DNA from: Mycolicibacterium sp. lyk4-40-TYG-92
Lineage (GTDB): Bacteria; Actinomycetota; Actinomycetes; Mycobacteriales; Mycobacteriaceae
Assembly (NCBI RefSeq): GCF_030209435.1
Contig: NZ_JARVRX010000005.1
Location: 124,001 to 188,000, forward strand
DNA length: 64,000 nucleotides
Direction of reading: 5' to 3'
Shown: piece after piece, positions 48,336-58,031 of the stretch
Layout: the number at the start of each line of letters is the position of its first letter
How positions within the stretch are numbered: position 1 is the stretch's first letter
Translations under genes and position numbers: made by a program
Notes under the pieces: generated by a model
Database searches by the model: none
Told to the model about the DNA's origin: nothing
Seen by the model: only the letters and a program-made list of their open reading frames with translations

Positions 48336-48974
48336 TCAATCCAGCGAGTCGCTGCGCCACAACCCGGCGGCGGCATGCAGCTCGTTGGCGATCCGGGTGA
48401 ACGTCACGGCACGGTCGGTGAGCTCTGCGGCGCGCTCGGGCGCCGTCGTCGTCGCGTCCTCGGCCAGGCTCGTGCAGCCCGCCGCGCTCACGCGGCAGTA
48501 CGCTGCCGCGCGCTCCAGCGCGACGGCGAAATCTCCCTCGAAGACACCGCGCAGAATCCGGTCCGCCAGCTCACGGATCTCGGTCGGCCCGACGGGCGTC
48601 TCCGCACCGGCGACCACCGGGTAGATCGAGTGCAGCACCTCGGTGCCGCGGCCGAACATCAGGCTGGCCGAATAGGGGTCGGTGCGGATCGACAGCCGCA
48701 GCAGATAGACGCGCCACAGTGCACCGGGCAGACTGCGCGCACCGGCACCCGCCCACAACTCGGCGATGGTCTCGATGCCGTGCTCGTCGGTGTACGCCAC
48801 CAGCCGGGAGACCACGTCGGGGTCCGGGTAGCTGCGCACACGTTCCAGCAGCGCCGCCGCGGTCTCGTGGGCGACGCGACTGTCCTGTACGGGGTCCTCG
48901 ACATCGTGGAACGCCTCGAAGCCGCGGCCGAGGAACTTGGTCGGCTTGTGTATCCGCCGACGGTCGTCAGTCAT
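48336..48974 (-). CDS. Conserved hypothetical protein
   Basis: A 212-residue soluble, mostly helical protein that I do not recognise. It has no membrane segment or signal. Tracts such as GFEAFHDVEDPVQDSRVAHETAAALLERVRSY and LWRVYLLRLSIRTDP look globular and under selection, and codon use matches neighbours. It precedes no partner closely; the next gene upstream on the strand is 63 bases away. Confidence 0.65.
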   Translation of the reverse strand: MTDDRRRIHKPTKFLGRGFEAFHDVEDPVQDSRVAHETAAALLERVRSYPDPDVVSRLVAYTDEHGIETIAELWAGAGARSLPGALWRVYLLRLSIRTDPYSASLMFGRGTEVLHSIYPVVAGAETPVGPTEIRELADRILRGVFEGDFAVALERAAAYCRVSAAGCTSLAEDATTTAPERAAELTDRAVTFTRIANELHAAAGLWRSDSLD

Positions 48975-49037
48975 GCACTAGTTCTTTCCCGGCGCCGCGT
49001 GCGCCGTCATCGCCTTCTCCCGTCGCTGCGCTCGCCC

Positions 49038-49364
49038 TCAACGCCACCCGTCGGCGTCTTTGGCGGCCTGCAGCAGCACCTCACACAGCTCTTTCAATTC
49101 AGTGGGTCCGGCGCCTTCGGCAACTGCGGTCGCGACGTCCTCGGCCGCACACCGTACCTGATAAACGCGGTCCGAGAGCGCCGCCGCCTCCTCGGCGCTG
49201 AGCACCACCGAGTCCTCTGCCAGGTTGGTGCCCTTGACCATCGCCCGCTGCTCGTAGGCCCGCTGCCGGCATGACTGACGGCAGTACTGGCGACGACGGC
49301 CCATGCCCGCGTCGGCCACCTCGCGGCCACACCACCGGCACGGCTGGGCCTTCGAACGCTTCAT
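49038..49364 (-). CDS. Small zinc-ribbon-like protein
   Basis: A 108-residue protein. The N-terminus has CRWCGREV (C9 and C12) and YCRQSCRQRAYEQR, a paired-cysteine pattern that may bind zinc and is rich in arginine, suggesting nucleic-acid binding. The rest is an acidic helix. A gene of this kind lies beside rbpA in M. tuberculosis from memory. Function unknown. It is divergent from rbpA. Confidence 0.7.
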   Translation of the reverse strand: MKRSKAQPCRWCGREVADAGMGRRRQYCRQSCRQRAYEQRAMVKGTNLAEDSVVLSAEEAAALSDRVYQVRCAAEDVATAVAEGAGPTELKELCEVLLQAAKDADGWR

Positions 49365-49411
49365 GTCCGCCTCACGATCGTGACTGTATCCGCCGGGCGG
49401 CGCAGCGCCGG

Positions 49412-49457
49412 TATCATGGACAATCGAGTCGGGAACTTCACGGCGCTGGACTGCGTT
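49412..49457 (+). promoter_or_regulatory. Candidate rbpA promoters, including a SigH/SigR-like site
   Basis: GGGAAC (49431-49436) and GTT (49455-49457), 18 bases apart, match the -35 and -10 pattern of SigH/SigR-type stress sigma factors. rbpA is a SigR target in Streptomyces. A separate TATCAT (49412-49417) fits a housekeeping -10. Both lie upstream of rbpA with enough leader for the AAGGGAG ribosome site. Confidence 0.5.
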
Positions 49458-49492
49458 GATTCCCTGTCGCTATACCAAGGGAGTGATTGACG

Positions 49493-49828
49493 ATGGCTGA
49501 TCGTGTCCTGCGAGGTAGTCGCCTCGGAGCTGTGAGCTACGAGACGGACCGTAACCATGACCTGGCACCGCGGCAGGTGGCCCGCTACCGCACCGACAAC
49601 GGCGAGGAATTCGAAGTTCCGTTCGCCGACGATGCGGAAATCCCCGGCACCTGGGCGTGCAAGAACGGCATGGAAGGCACCCTGCTCGAGGGTGACGTTC
49701 CTGAGCCCAAGAAGGTCAAGCCGCCGCGTACCCACTGGGACATGCTGCTCGAGCGTCGTTCCGTCGAGGAGCTCGAAGAGCTGCTCAAGGAGCGCCTGGA
49801 GCTGATCAAGACCCGCCGCCGCGGCTGA
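49493..49828 (+). CDS. rbpA: RNA polymerase-binding protein RbpA
   Basis: A 111-residue actinobacterial transcription factor that binds RNA polymerase and the primary sigma factor and stabilises the open complex. VLRGSRLGAVSYETDRNHDLAPR is the N-terminal region, the core zinc-like fold contains CKNGMEG, the basic linker is PKKVKPPRTHWDMLLERRS and the C-terminal helix binds sigma. The second cysteine of the core domain is missing, as is usual in mycobacteria. AAGGGAG decides ATG 49493. Confidence 0.96.
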   Translation: MADRVLRGSRLGAVSYETDRNHDLAPRQVARYRTDNGEEFEVPFADDAEIPGTWACKNGMEGTLLEGDVPEPKKVKPPRTHWDMLLERRSVEELEELLKERLELIKTRRRG

Positions 49829-49844
49829 TTGCCTGGTCCAACAG

Positions 49845-49873
49845 AAAAGCCCCGCCGCGAGGCGGGGCTTTTT
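49845..49873. terminator. Strong bidirectional terminator between rbpA and ppm1
   Basis: AAAAGCCCCGCC and GGCGGGGCTTTT form a 12-bp stem with a GCGA tetraloop and a T run on both strands. It ends rbpA to the right and the ppm1 operon to the left. Confidence 0.92.
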
Positions 49874-49893
49874 CGTGCTTATGGCTGGTGTCT

Positions 49894-50655
49894 CTAGCGG
49901 ACGACGCCGCGGGCCCGGTCCAGCCGGCCGCGGATGCCCCACTTTGCCACCTGCGACATGGCCTCGCGGATGTTCGACCCGCTCATCTTCGACACACCCA
50001 GTTCACGTTCGGTGAAGGTGATGGGCACCTCGACGACGGTGAAGCCCGCGTTGATGGCACGCCAGGTCAGGTCGATCTGGAAGCAGTAGCCCTTCGAATC
50101 GACATCGTCGAGGCCGATCTTCTCCAGCACGTCATGCCGGTAGGCGCGGTAGCCGGCTGTGATGTCGTGGATCTTGACGCCCAGCAGCACCCGGGCATAG
50201 GTGTTCGCCGTGCGCGACAGGACGAGCCGGCGGCGCGGCCAGTTGCGGATGGCGCCGCCAGGGACGTACCGCGACCCGATTGCCAGGTCGGCGCCGGCGT
50301 CGACGGCGTCCAGCAGCCGGTACAGCTCTTCGGGCGCGTGGCTGCCGTCGGCATCCATCTCGACCAGCACGCTGTAGCCGCGGCCCAGGCCCCAGGCGAA
50401 CCCGGCGAGGTACGCGGCGCCAAGACCGCCCTTGCCGGCGCGGTGCATGACATGCACGCGGTCGGGATCGGCCAGCGCCAGCTCGTCGGCCAGCTGACCG
50501 GTGCCGTCGGGGCTGTCGTCGTCGACGACGAGCACGTGGACGTCCGGACGGGCGGCGTGCACCCGGCCGACGATCAACGGCAGGTTCTCGCGCTCGTTGT
50601 AGGTCGGAATGATGACCAGCGTGCGCTGACTCGGACGGTCCTCGCCCATGGTCAT
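49894..50655 (-). CDS. ppm1: Polyprenol monophosphomannose synthase
   Basis: A 253-residue GT2 enzyme that moves mannose from GDP-mannose to polyprenyl phosphate, the donor for lipoarabinomannan and glycoprotein mannosylation. [12 protein letters not shown], the DXD-type [22 protein letters not shown] and [10 protein letters not shown] are present. No membrane helix. In M. tuberculosis this domain is fused to Lnt; here the stop of lnt and the start of ppm1 share one base (TAATG), so the two remain separate but coupled. ATG at 50649 is a possible alternative. Confidence 0.93.
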   Translation of the reverse strand: MTMGEDRPSQRTLVIIPTYNERENLPLIVGRVHAARPDVHVLVVDDDSPDGTGQLADELALADPDRVHVMHRAGKGGLGAAYLAGFAWGLGRGYSVLVEMDADGSHAPEELYRLLDAVDAGADLAIGSRYVPGGAIRNWPRRRLVLSRTANTYARVLLGVKIHDITAGYRAYRHDVLEKIGLDDVDSKGYCFQIDLTWRAINAGFTVVEVPITFTERELGVSKMSGSNIREAMSQVAKWGIRGRLDRARGVVR

Positions 50656-52463
50656 TACCCCTGTTCGTTCTCGGTTTCGGTGTCGGTGTCAGAGCCGGCT
50701 GCGCTGCCGTCCTGATGTTCGGCAGCCGCCTGGCGACGGCGCACGAGGTTCCTATTGTGCAACATGGCTGCCAGAAGAGCCGAAACGCCGACCCCGATCA
50801 GCACCCCGTTGATGAGCGGTCCCCACCTCGTGGCGAGGGTCAGATCGGTCTTCAACCGCACCTGGCGGTCCAGATAACCGGGCTGGAAGAACTCGGTGCG
50901 CTCGAGGACCTGGCCGTTCGGCGCGACCACCGCACTGATGCCCGTCGTGCCTGCGACAACGACGTACCGATCGTGTTCGACGGCACGCAGCCGGGCGAAC
51001 GCCAACTGCTGGACGCTCATCGGTTCGTCGAACGTCGCGTTGTTCGCGGGCACCGCCAGCAACTGCGCGCCGTTCAGTACCGACTGCCGGGCAGCACGGT
51101 CGAAAATGACCTCCCAGCAGGTCGTCACCCCGATCGGCACACCCGCGGCGGTGACCACGCCGGTGCCGTTGCCCGGTACGAAGTAGCCGGCCCGATCGGC
51201 ATACGGCGACAGCAGCCGGAAGAAGCTCCGCCAGGGCAGGTACTCACCGAACGGCTGCACGATGGCCTTGTCGTGGCGCTCCCCCGGCCCGTCGGTGCCG
51301 TTCCACACGATCACCGAGTTGGTGGTCACCGGATGCTCCGGCGTGTACTCCGGCGCCGACAAAACGGTGCCCACCAGGATCGGCGCGTGGATCGCCGACG
51401 ACGCGGCCGAGATCAGTTCCGCGGCGTCGGCGTTGACCAGCGGGTCGATGTCCGACGAGTTCTCCGGCCAGATCACCACGGTCGGTTGCAGCGCGCGGCC
51501 GGCTCGGACATCCTCCGCCAGCTGCTTGGTTTCGCGGACGTGGTTGTCGAGGACTGCGCGGCGCTGGGCGTTGAAGTCCAGGCCGAGCCGCGGCACGTTG
51601 CCCTGGACGGCGGCGACGTTGATCGCGGGGTCATCGCCCGCACCGGCGCCGGCCTTGCGGACGTGCGGCCAGGCCAGCACGGTGCCCAGCAGGACCACGG
51701 CGATACAGATGCCCGGGATGAAGACCTCCGGCGGCGCCGCGGCGCCCGTGCGGTGATCGTGGCGCCAGTGCCCGACCGCCTCGAGCACGATGGCTGTCGC
51801 GCTGAAACCGATGAGCGCCACCGCGAACGACACCAGTGGCGCACCGCCGAGCTGCGCGAGCGGCAGCAGTGGGCCGTCGGTCTGGCCGAAGGCGACGACG
51901 CCCCACGGGAAGCCGCCGAACGGCACCGTCGACTTGAGCCATTCGGCCGCTACCCAGAGCGCGGCGAACCACAGGGGCCAGGCCGGCAGGCGCCGCACGA
52001 CGACCGCGGTCAGGCCGAACACCCCGGTGAAGAACGCCTCCAGGGCGGCCAGCATCAGCCAAGGGACCGGGCCGACGAAGTTGCTGATCCACGGCAGCAG
52101 CAGCACGTAGAACACCATCCCGGTCAGCATGCCGTAGCCGAAACCGCCTGCGGGCGTGGTGCGTTCGTCAACCAGCACCCACGCCAGCAACGCCAGCGCG
52201 GGGAACGCCAGGTACCAGAGATCGAACGGCGGGAAGCTCGCGCACAGCAGCAGGCCGGCGACGACGGCCGCGGCCAGCCGGATCAATCGAGGCTCGAAGA
52301 ACCGTCGCAGGGCCGTGAGCATCCGCGCTCCGCGGCCGGGTCCCTGCGGCTCTCCGGGTGCGTCGGGAGTTTCCGGCTCGGCCTCGGTTTGGGCCTCGGT
52401 TTGGGCCTCGGCCTGGGCCTCGTCCGCTACTTCGTCCTGTACCTCTTCGGTGTCCTCAGCCAT
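50655..52463 (-). CDS. lnt: Apolipoprotein N-acyltransferase
   Basis: A 602-residue membrane enzyme that adds the third acyl chain to lipoproteins. Residues about 55-250 hold seven or so membrane segments; the nitrilase domain has the Glu in VIWPENSSD, the Lys in [16 protein letters not shown] and the Cys in [10 protein letters not shown]. One membrane helix near the C-terminus follows. The first 40 residues are a low-complexity acidic tail made partly of EAQT/EAQA repeats, encoded by a 12-base tandem repeat. Confidence 0.92.
   Translation of the reverse strand: MAEDTEEVQDEVADEAQAEAQTEAQTEAEPETPDAPGEPQGPGRGARMLTALRRFFEPRLIRLAAAVVAGLLLCASFPPFDLWYLAFPALALLAWVLVDERTTPAGGFGYGMLTGMVFYVLLLPWISNFVGPVPWLMLAALEAFFTGVFGLTAVVVRRLPAWPLWFAALWVAAEWLKSTVPFGGFPWGVVAFGQTDGPLLPLAQLGGAPLVSFAVALIGFSATAIVLEAVGHWRHDHRTGAAAPPEVFIPGICIAVVLLGTVLAWPHVRKAGAGAGDDPAINVAAVQGNVPRLGLDFNAQRRAVLDNHVRETKQLAEDVRAGRALQPTVVIWPENSSDIDPLVNADAAELISAASSAIHAPILVGTVLSAPEYTPEHPVTTNSVIVWNGTDGPGERHDKAIVQPFGEYLPWRSFFRLLSPYADRAGYFVPGNGTGVVTAAGVPIGVTTCWEVIFDRAARQSVLNGAQLLAVPANNATFDEPMSVQQLAFARLRAVEHDRYVVVAGTTGISAVVAPNGQVLERTEFFQPGYLDRQVRLKTDLTLATRWGPLINGVLIGVGVSALLAAMLHNRNLVRRRQAAAEHQDGSAAGSDTDTETENEQG
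52381..52423. repeat. 12-base tandem repeat in lnt
   Basis: About 3.6 copies of a 12-base unit (gcctcggtttgg on the plus strand; third copy has two changes) encode EAQT/EAQA in the acidic tail of Lnt. The unit is a multiple of three, so copy-number change keeps the frame. Variation between strains would be expected. Confidence 0.8.
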
Positions 52464-54081
52464 GGATCAGCTCACCGCGGTGCACGGTCTGCAGGCAGGT
52501 CGGCAGCTCGTCGTCGGGTCCCAATGGGGGCAGTGCCGGTACCCGTGACCGCGGATCGGTCGACCAGCGCTGGACGGCGTCGGCCGGAGCGGTGACGTCC
52601 AGGGCGTCGGCACCGCCGGGGACCTGCCACACGGCGTACGACGCGACGGCCCCCGGCACCAGCGTCCCGGTCAAACCGTCGCGGACGCCGCCGGCCCGCC
52701 AGGCGCCGCGGCTGGCCGCCAGGAACGCCGACCGCGCCGAGATGGCACTGCCCGCCGTCCGGTGACTGATGGCCGCGCGCACCGATTCCCAGGGATTGAT
52801 GCTGGTGACGGGACTGTCCGAACCGAAGGCGAGGGGCACGCCTTGCGATGCTAACAGCGCGAACGGGTTCAAACCCCGCGCTCGATCGACACCGAGACGC
52901 TGGGCGTACATGCCGTCGGCGCCGCCCCACAGCGCGTCGAAATTCGGCTGCATGCTGGCGACCACGCCCCAGGCGCCGAGCTTGCGCGCCTGTTCCGCGT
53001 CCACCATCTCGAGGTGCTCCAGCCGGTGCCCGCAGCGCGCCACCGCGGGTGCCCCGAACGCGGCCACGGTCCGGTCCAGCGCTTCGACGACGGTGGCGAC
53101 CGCGGCGTCGCCGATGACGTGGAAGCCGGCCGTGATACCGGCCTCGGTGCAGGCCAGCAGATGTGCGGTCACGGCGTCGGTGTCCAGGTAGGTGTTGCCA
53201 CAGGTGGGTGAGCAGCTGGGTCCGTCGAGATACGGCTGCTGCAGCCAGGCGGTGCGGGAGCCCAGCGCGCCGTCGATGAAGAGGTCACCGGCCAGGCCCT
53301 GGGCCCCGGTGGCGGCCATCAGGTCGCGGGCAGCGGCCGCGTTTTCGACGGCCTCGCCCCAGTAGCCGACGATGTCGACGCCGTGTTCGGTGGCGCGCAG
53401 GTCCGCCCAGTCGTCGAGACCGCCGATCTCGGGGCCCGCGCACTCGTGCACGGCGACGATGCCGTTGCGGGCGGCCAGGTCGAGCGCGGCGCGCTGGGCG
53501 TCGCGGCGTTGCGTCGCGCTGAGCAGAGTGCGGGCCGCGGCCCGCACTCTGTGGTGGGCGTCGGCGGTCAGCGGTCCCTGCGCGGAGAAGCCCGCGGTGT
53601 CGGCAAGCCCGGGCACCAGCTGCCGCAGGCCGGTCGTCGCGACGGCCGAGTGCACGTCGACCCGGGCCAGGTAGGCAGGCCGTCCGCCGAGCACGCCGTC
53701 GAGGTCGGCCGTGGCCGGGATGACGCGCTCCGGCCAGCCGGATTCGTCCCAGCCGTGGCCCCAGATGACGCCGTCCGGATGCTGCGCGGCGTGGTCGGCC
53801 AGCAAGGTCAGCAGGTGCGGCAGCGAGGTCGCGGGACGGAGGTCGAGTCCGACCTCGGTGAGCCCGGTGGCGGTCAGATGCACGTGGCTGTCGACGAACG
53901 CCGGGGCCACGAACGCGCCCTCGAGATCGACGACGGTGGCATCCGGGTGCAGCGCCCGGCCCACGTCATCGGAACCGAGCCAGGCCACCACTCCGTCGCG
54001 GATCGCGATCGCAGTGGCGTCGGGCGCCGCGGGGCTGTGGATACGACCGCCCAGCAGCAGCGTCGTCGCAAAGGTGGTCAC
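52456..54081 (-). CDS. Amidohydrolase family 3 protein (YtcJ-like)
   Basis: A 541-residue metal-dependent hydrolase. [12 protein letters not shown] gives the first metal histidines, and further ligands lie in [19 protein letters not shown] and [13 protein letters not shown]. The substrate is unknown. GTG start at 54081. Its stop overlaps the lnt start by 8 bases, so it is coupled to lnt-ppm1; a homologue is present in the same place in M. tuberculosis as far as I recall. Confidence 0.85.
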   Translation of the reverse strand: MTTFATTLLLGGRIHSPAAPDATAIAIRDGVVAWLGSDDVGRALHPDATVVDLEGAFVAPAFVDSHVHLTATGLTEVGLDLRPATSLPHLLTLLADHAAQHPDGVIWGHGWDESGWPERVIPATADLDGVLGGRPAYLARVDVHSAVATTGLRQLVPGLADTAGFSAQGPLTADAHHRVRAAARTLLSATQRRDAQRAALDLAARNGIVAVHECAGPEIGGLDDWADLRATEHGVDIVGYWGEAVENAAAARDLMAATGAQGLAGDLFIDGALGSRTAWLQQPYLDGPSCSPTCGNTYLDTDAVTAHLLACTEAGITAGFHVIGDAAVATVVEALDRTVAAFGAPAVARCGHRLEHLEMVDAEQARKLGAWGVVASMQPNFDALWGGADGMYAQRLGVDRARGLNPFALLASQGVPLAFGSDSPVTSINPWESVRAAISHRTAGSAISARSAFLAASRGAWRAGGVRDGLTGTLVPGAVASYAVWQVPGGADALDVTAPADAVQRWSTDPRSRVPALPPLGPDDELPTCLQTVHRGELIHG

Positions 54082-54102
54082 GAAGGTGACAGGTTAGTCC
54101 GT

Positions 54103-54591
54103 TCAGCCGGCGTGCCGGTGCACAGCGACCGGTGAGCTGTCGATGACCTCGATCACTTCGCCGTCGATGTACTCGCCGCGACCGCGGTAGCGCTCGTCGT
54201 GGTTGATGTAGATCACCTGGGTCGGGAAGTCCATCGGGGTGAGCCGACGGCCGAGTACGGCGTTGGCCGCAGGCCGCACCGCGCGCCGGGTGAACGGCAC
54301 CAGCATGAGCGCGCCGAGCACCGAGCTGGCCAGCCCGGGCACGACGACCAGGACCGTGCCGAGTGCCACCAGCAGACTGTCGGTGGCCAGCGTCGGGTCG
54401 GCGGATCGCGCGCTCAGCGCCTCGGACAACCTGCTGAAATGCCGGGTGACCTGCGCGCCCGCGATGGCCAGGCCGGCGGCAAAAGTGGCCAGCAGCGCCA
54501 GCAATGTCCACGCCACACCGATGGTCGAGGCCAGGGCTGCCAGCACCGCGACCTCGACCAGGGCATAAACCAGAAACAGTCGCATCGCCAT
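54103..54591 (-). CDS. fxsA: FxsA-family membrane protein
   Basis: A 162-residue protein with the FxsA core: membrane segments at about residues 4-26, 29-48 and 74-100, with the conserved LGTVLVVVPGLASSVLGALMLVP and FTRRAVRP. In E. coli FxsA protects against F-plasmid exclusion of phage T7; the cellular role is unknown. Start at 54591 (MAMRLF); 54585 is a possible alternative. Confidence 0.85.
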   Translation of the reverse strand: MAMRLFLVYALVEVAVLAALASTIGVAWTLLALLATFAAGLAIAGAQVTRHFSRLSEALSARSADPTLATDSLLVALGTVLVVVPGLASSVLGALMLVPFTRRAVRPAANAVLGRRLTPMDFPTQVIYINHDERYRGRGEYIDGEVIEVIDSSPVAVHRHAG

Positions 54592-54625
54592 GCACTGGAC
54601 AACGCCGAAACGCCGGAGTTGGTTC

Positions 54626-55018
54626 CTAGCCGCCGGGAAGCGGCTCGACCTCGATGGCTGCGTGCACCTTCTCGACACCGCCGCGGATGATGGCCTGCGG
54701 GATCCACCACCAGGCGTGCCACCAGTAGCGCCTGGTCACCATGTCGAAGACGCGCTTGGTCTCGGATTTAGGCAGGTTGCGGGCGATGGCCTCGACCGGT
54801 TCACCCTTGATCTTGCCCAGCGCGCCGCACTTCTGGATCGTCACCCGCGGCGTGTTCTTGATCCGCTTGGTCTTCCATGAACCCTCGTCGGTGCTGATGA
54901 GCAGCTTGCCTTCGTGCGGCACGCCCCAGACCGGAGTCGGTTTGGGCCGTCCGTCCTTCGTGAAGGTGGTCAGCAGCAGGTACTTCTCGCGGTACACGTC
55001 TTCGAATGTCGGTGCCAT
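54626..55018 (-). CDS. PPOX-class F420-dependent oxidoreductase
   Basis: A 130-residue split-barrel protein. YLLLTTFTKDGRPKPTPVWGV and KRIKNTPRVTIQKC match the flavin/F420-binding core. A paralogue lies on the other side of purU and shares LLTTFTKDGRPKPT. Start at 55018 (MAPTFEDVYREK); longer frames run into purU. Reaction unknown. Confidence 0.8.
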   Translation of the reverse strand: MAPTFEDVYREKYLLLTTFTKDGRPKPTPVWGVPHEGKLLISTDEGSWKTKRIKNTPRVTIQKCGALGKIKGEPVEAIARNLPKSETKRVFDMVTRRYWWHAWWWIPQAIIRGGVEKVHAAIEVEPLPGG

Positions 55019-55022
55019 GGCT

Positions 55023-55913
55023 CTAGAACACCACGGTTTCGTTGCCGTGGCGCAGGATCCGGTCCTGGCAGTGCCACAGGACGGCCCGGGACAGCACCGC
55101 GCGTTCCACGTCGGCGCCGAGGCGCACCAACTCCTCGACGCTGTGGGTGTGGTCGACACGCACCACGTCCTGCTCGATGATCGGGCCCTCGTCCAGGTCC
55201 TTGGTCACGTAGTGCGCGGTGGCGCCGACGAGCTTCACACCGCGCTCCTTGGCCCGCCGGTAGGGCGTGGCACCGACGAATGCCGGCAGGAACGAATGGT
55301 GGATGTTGATCAGTGGACACTCGATGGCCTCGAGGAACTCCGGGGTGATGATCTGCATGTACCGCGCCAGCACCACCAGATCGACGTTGCCCTTGAGCAG
55401 CTCCAGCTGGCGCTGCTCGGCCTGCTCCCGGATGTCGCGGCTGGCCGGGATGTGCACGAACGGCACCCCGAACGCGCGGACCTGCTCGGCCAGGTCGGCG
55501 TGGTTGGAGATCACCATGACCACGGTCATGTCGAGTTCGCCGCGGCGGTTGCGCCACAGCAGATCGAGCAGGCAGTGGTCGGCGGTCGACGCCATGATCG
55601 CCACGCGCTTGGGTTTGGACGCATCGGTGAACCGGTAGTCCATGTCGAATTCATCTGCCACTGACTGGAATTCGCACTCCAGGTCGGGCTGGGCGGCGGC
55701 CAGCCCCGGCAGGTGGAAGACGGTGCGCTGCAGGAAGGTGCCGCCTTCCGGAGCTGTCGAGTGCTGGTCCAGCGAGATGATGTTGGCGCCCGCGCGGGTC
55801 AGGAACGTCGACACCGCGGCGATGACACCGCGACGGTCCGGACAGTTCAGCAGCAACCGCCCGATGTCCTTGTGGCGCGGCAGCTTCGGCGCGCCGGCAG
55901 GGAATTGAGTCAC
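55023..55913 (-). CDS. purU: Formyltetrahydrofolate deformylase
   Basis: A 296-residue enzyme that releases formate from 10-formyltetrahydrofolate. An N-terminal ACT domain (DIGRLLLNCPDRRGVIAAVSTFL, about residues 16-90) precedes the formyltransferase-like catalytic domain with VLARYMQIITPEFL, INIHHSFLPAF and the Asp in GPIIEQDVVRVDH. GTG start at 55913 overlaps the upstream PPOX gene (GTGA). Confidence 0.93.
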   Translation of the reverse strand: MTQFPAGAPKLPRHKDIGRLLLNCPDRRGVIAAVSTFLTRAGANIISLDQHSTAPEGGTFLQRTVFHLPGLAAAQPDLECEFQSVADEFDMDYRFTDASKPKRVAIMASTADHCLLDLLWRNRRGELDMTVVMVISNHADLAEQVRAFGVPFVHIPASRDIREQAEQRQLELLKGNVDLVVLARYMQIITPEFLEAIECPLINIHHSFLPAFVGATPYRRAKERGVKLVGATAHYVTKDLDEGPIIEQDVVRVDHTHSVEELVRLGADVERAVLSRAVLWHCQDRILRHGNETVVF

Positions 55914-56299
55914 TGTGCGGCCCGGAGCTCCAGAGCCACGTTGTTCTCCATGCCGCCGCGCAGCTTGGAGACGAAGTTGAACGCCTTGCCGATCAGCCCG
56001 TAGCGCTTGCCGATGCCGTCGTAGACGGTGCCGAGCTGCGACTTGTCCAAAATGGCTGCCGTCGCCTCGACAGCCTCGCTCTTCGGGTTGCCGCGCATGT
56101 CGCACTTGGCGACCGTCACGCGCGGGGTGTTCCGAATCCGCTTGACCTTCCAGGCCTTGGCCTCGGAGATGACCAGCAGCCGGTCACCGTCGGGGACCGC
56201 CCAGACGGCGGTGGGCTTCGGGCGACCGTCCTTGGTGAAGGTGGTCAGCAGGATGTAGTTCGCGGTGGCGACATCGGCGAAGGTGAGGGCCATGGCCAT
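55910..56299 (-). CDS. PPOX-class F420-dependent oxidoreductase, second copy
   Basis: A 129-residue split-barrel protein with YILLTTFTKDGRPKPTAVWAV and KRIRNTPRVTVAKCD, clearly related to the gene after purU. The middle, GNPKSEAVEATAAILDKSQ, aligns with GKIKGEPVEAIARNLPKSE of the other. It heads a unit with purU. Start at 56299 or 56293. Confidence 0.8.
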   Translation of the reverse strand: MAMALTFADVATANYILLTTFTKDGRPKPTAVWAVPDGDRLLVISEAKAWKVKRIRNTPRVTVAKCDMRGNPKSEAVEATAAILDKSQLGTVYDGIGKRYGLIGKAFNFVSKLRGGMENNVALELRAAQ

Positions 56300-56373
56300 C
56301 AGGCTAGTGCGTGAACAACGAGCGTGAGGGCCAGGCTGTCCGCCGGAGCAGATGCGTGCCGACCCTCACTGCG

Positions 56374-57855
56374 TTACGTCTTGTCGTGCGGCGGGGTGGG
56401 GATGGGTGGCTGCGGAATCACCGGGTACTCGCCGGTGTATCCGACCCGCTTGGCCGCGATGGCCAGCACATTGCCCCGGACCGCGTACCAGCCGCCGGTC
56501 AGCAACGGGACCAGCGCGATGATGGCGATCAGATTCCAGTGGTTCTCGTAACACATCAACGCAGTGACCGCGACGAGGAACAGCAGCGTCGCATAGCTGG
56601 TGTACGGAGTACCGGGCAGCCGGAAGCTGGGCCGCTGCACGATGCCCTTGGCTTCCCAGCGGTACAGCTGAATCTGGCAGGCGACGATCATGCCCCAGGT
56701 GAAGATGATGCCGATCGCCGCGAGGTCGAGCGCGATGTTGAATGCGTCTTCGGGCACGAACAGGTTGAGGATGACGCCCAGCAGGGTAAGGACGGCGGTC
56801 AGCGCGATCCCGCCGAATGGCACGCCGTTCCGGTTCATCTTCGCGGTGAACGCAGGGCCGCTGCCGTTCATCGCCATCGAGCGCAGCACGCGGCCAGTTG
56901 AGTACAAGCCGGCGTTGAGGCTGGACATCGCGGCAGTGAGCACCACCATGTTCATGATGCCGCCGGCCGCGGGCACGCCGACCTTGGAAAAGAAGGTCAC
57001 GAAAGGACTTTCACCCTTGTGGTATGCGGTATACGGCAGCAGAAGAGCCAGCAGGATCAGCGAGCCGACGTAGAAGATCGCAATGCGCGCGACGACGGAG
57101 TTGATCGCCCGCGGCATCACTTTGGCCGGCTCTTCGGTCTCCCCCGCCGCGATGCCGACGAGTTCGACTGCGGCATAGGCGAAGATGACACCTGTGGTGA
57201 CTACGACCAACGAGAACAGGCCGGTCGGGAACAGTCCGCCGTTGTCACCGATGACGCCGAATCCGGTTGACTTGCCTTCGATTTCGAAACGACCACCGAG
57301 GAAGACGATGCCGACCACCAGGAATGTGACCAGCGCGGCGACCTTGATGATCGAGGCCCAGAATTCCATTTCACCGAAGAGCTTCACCGAGATCATGTTC
57401 AGGGTCACCACGATGCCCAGCGCGATGAGCGCGATCAACCATTGCGGTACCGCCTTGAACATGCCCCAGTAGTGCATATACAGCGCAACCGCGGTGACAT
57501 CGACGATCGAGGTGGCCGCCCAGTTGAAGAAGTAGAGCCAACCGGTTACGAAAGCTGTTTTCTCACCGAAGAATTCGCGTGCGTATGACACGAACGAACC
57601 AGAGGAGGGTCGGTGTAGCACGAGTTCACCGAGGGCCCGCAAGATGAAGAAGACGAAGACACCACAGACGGCATACACCAGGAACAGGCCCGGCCCGGCC
57701 GAGTGCAGACGACTGCCTGCACCCATGAACAGACCGGTACCGATGGCGCCACCGATGGCGATCATCTGGATCTGGCGCGGCTTGAGAGCTTTGTGATAAC
57801 CCTCGTCTTCGTGCGCAAGCGCCGAATTGTCGTAACTCGTTGATTCAGTGGTCAT
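56374..57855 (-). CDS. Amino-acid permease (APC/AAT family, AnsP/GabP-like)
   Basis: A 493-residue protein with about 12 membrane segments. The motif [23 protein letters not shown] near residue 25 and the later [26 protein letters not shown] are signatures of the amino acid transporter family that includes AnsP, GabP and AroP. L-asparagine or a related amino acid is the best guess; substrate cannot be fixed from sequence. The 176-base gap upstream (57856-58031) holds a 7-bp hairpin (GTCGGCC/GGCCGAC, 57904-57928) in the leader and no gene. Confidence 0.88.
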   Translation of the reverse strand: MTTESTSYDNSALAHEDEGYHKALKPRQIQMIAIGGAIGTGLFMGAGSRLHSAGPGLFLVYAVCGVFVFFILRALGELVLHRPSSGSFVSYAREFFGEKTAFVTGWLYFFNWAATSIVDVTAVALYMHYWGMFKAVPQWLIALIALGIVVTLNMISVKLFGEMEFWASIIKVAALVTFLVVGIVFLGGRFEIEGKSTGFGVIGDNGGLFPTGLFSLVVVTTGVIFAYAAVELVGIAAGETEEPAKVMPRAINSVVARIAIFYVGSLILLALLLPYTAYHKGESPFVTFFSKVGVPAAGGIMNMVVLTAAMSSLNAGLYSTGRVLRSMAMNGSGPAFTAKMNRNGVPFGGIALTAVLTLLGVILNLFVPEDAFNIALDLAAIGIIFTWGMIVACQIQLYRWEAKGIVQRPSFRLPGTPYTSYATLLFLVAVTALMCYENHWNLIAIIALVPLLTGGWYAVRGNVLAIAAKRVGYTGEYPVIPQPPIPTPPHDKT

Positions 57856-58031
57856 TCGGTTCCCGTCGGCGTCGGATGGGTCCTGTTGCTGGGCCGCATC
57901 GATGTCGGCCGCACGAGAGGAGGCCGACCAATCACTACCCTGGGACTCCCGCGTGTGGCCCCACGAAAACAGTAAGTCGGATGCTCCGCACGCGTCGGCT
58001 CAGGCTGTAAAAACTGGGTGAACCATAGATT

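Noticed and set aside
50715..52595. 626-codon plus-strand frame
   Set aside because: Antisense to lnt, which has intact catalytic residues; the composition is that of a shadow frame.
57904..57928. Leader hairpin of the amino-acid permease as a riboswitch
   Set aside because: Only a single 7-bp stem is visible; no second structure, leader peptide or terminator supports regulation.
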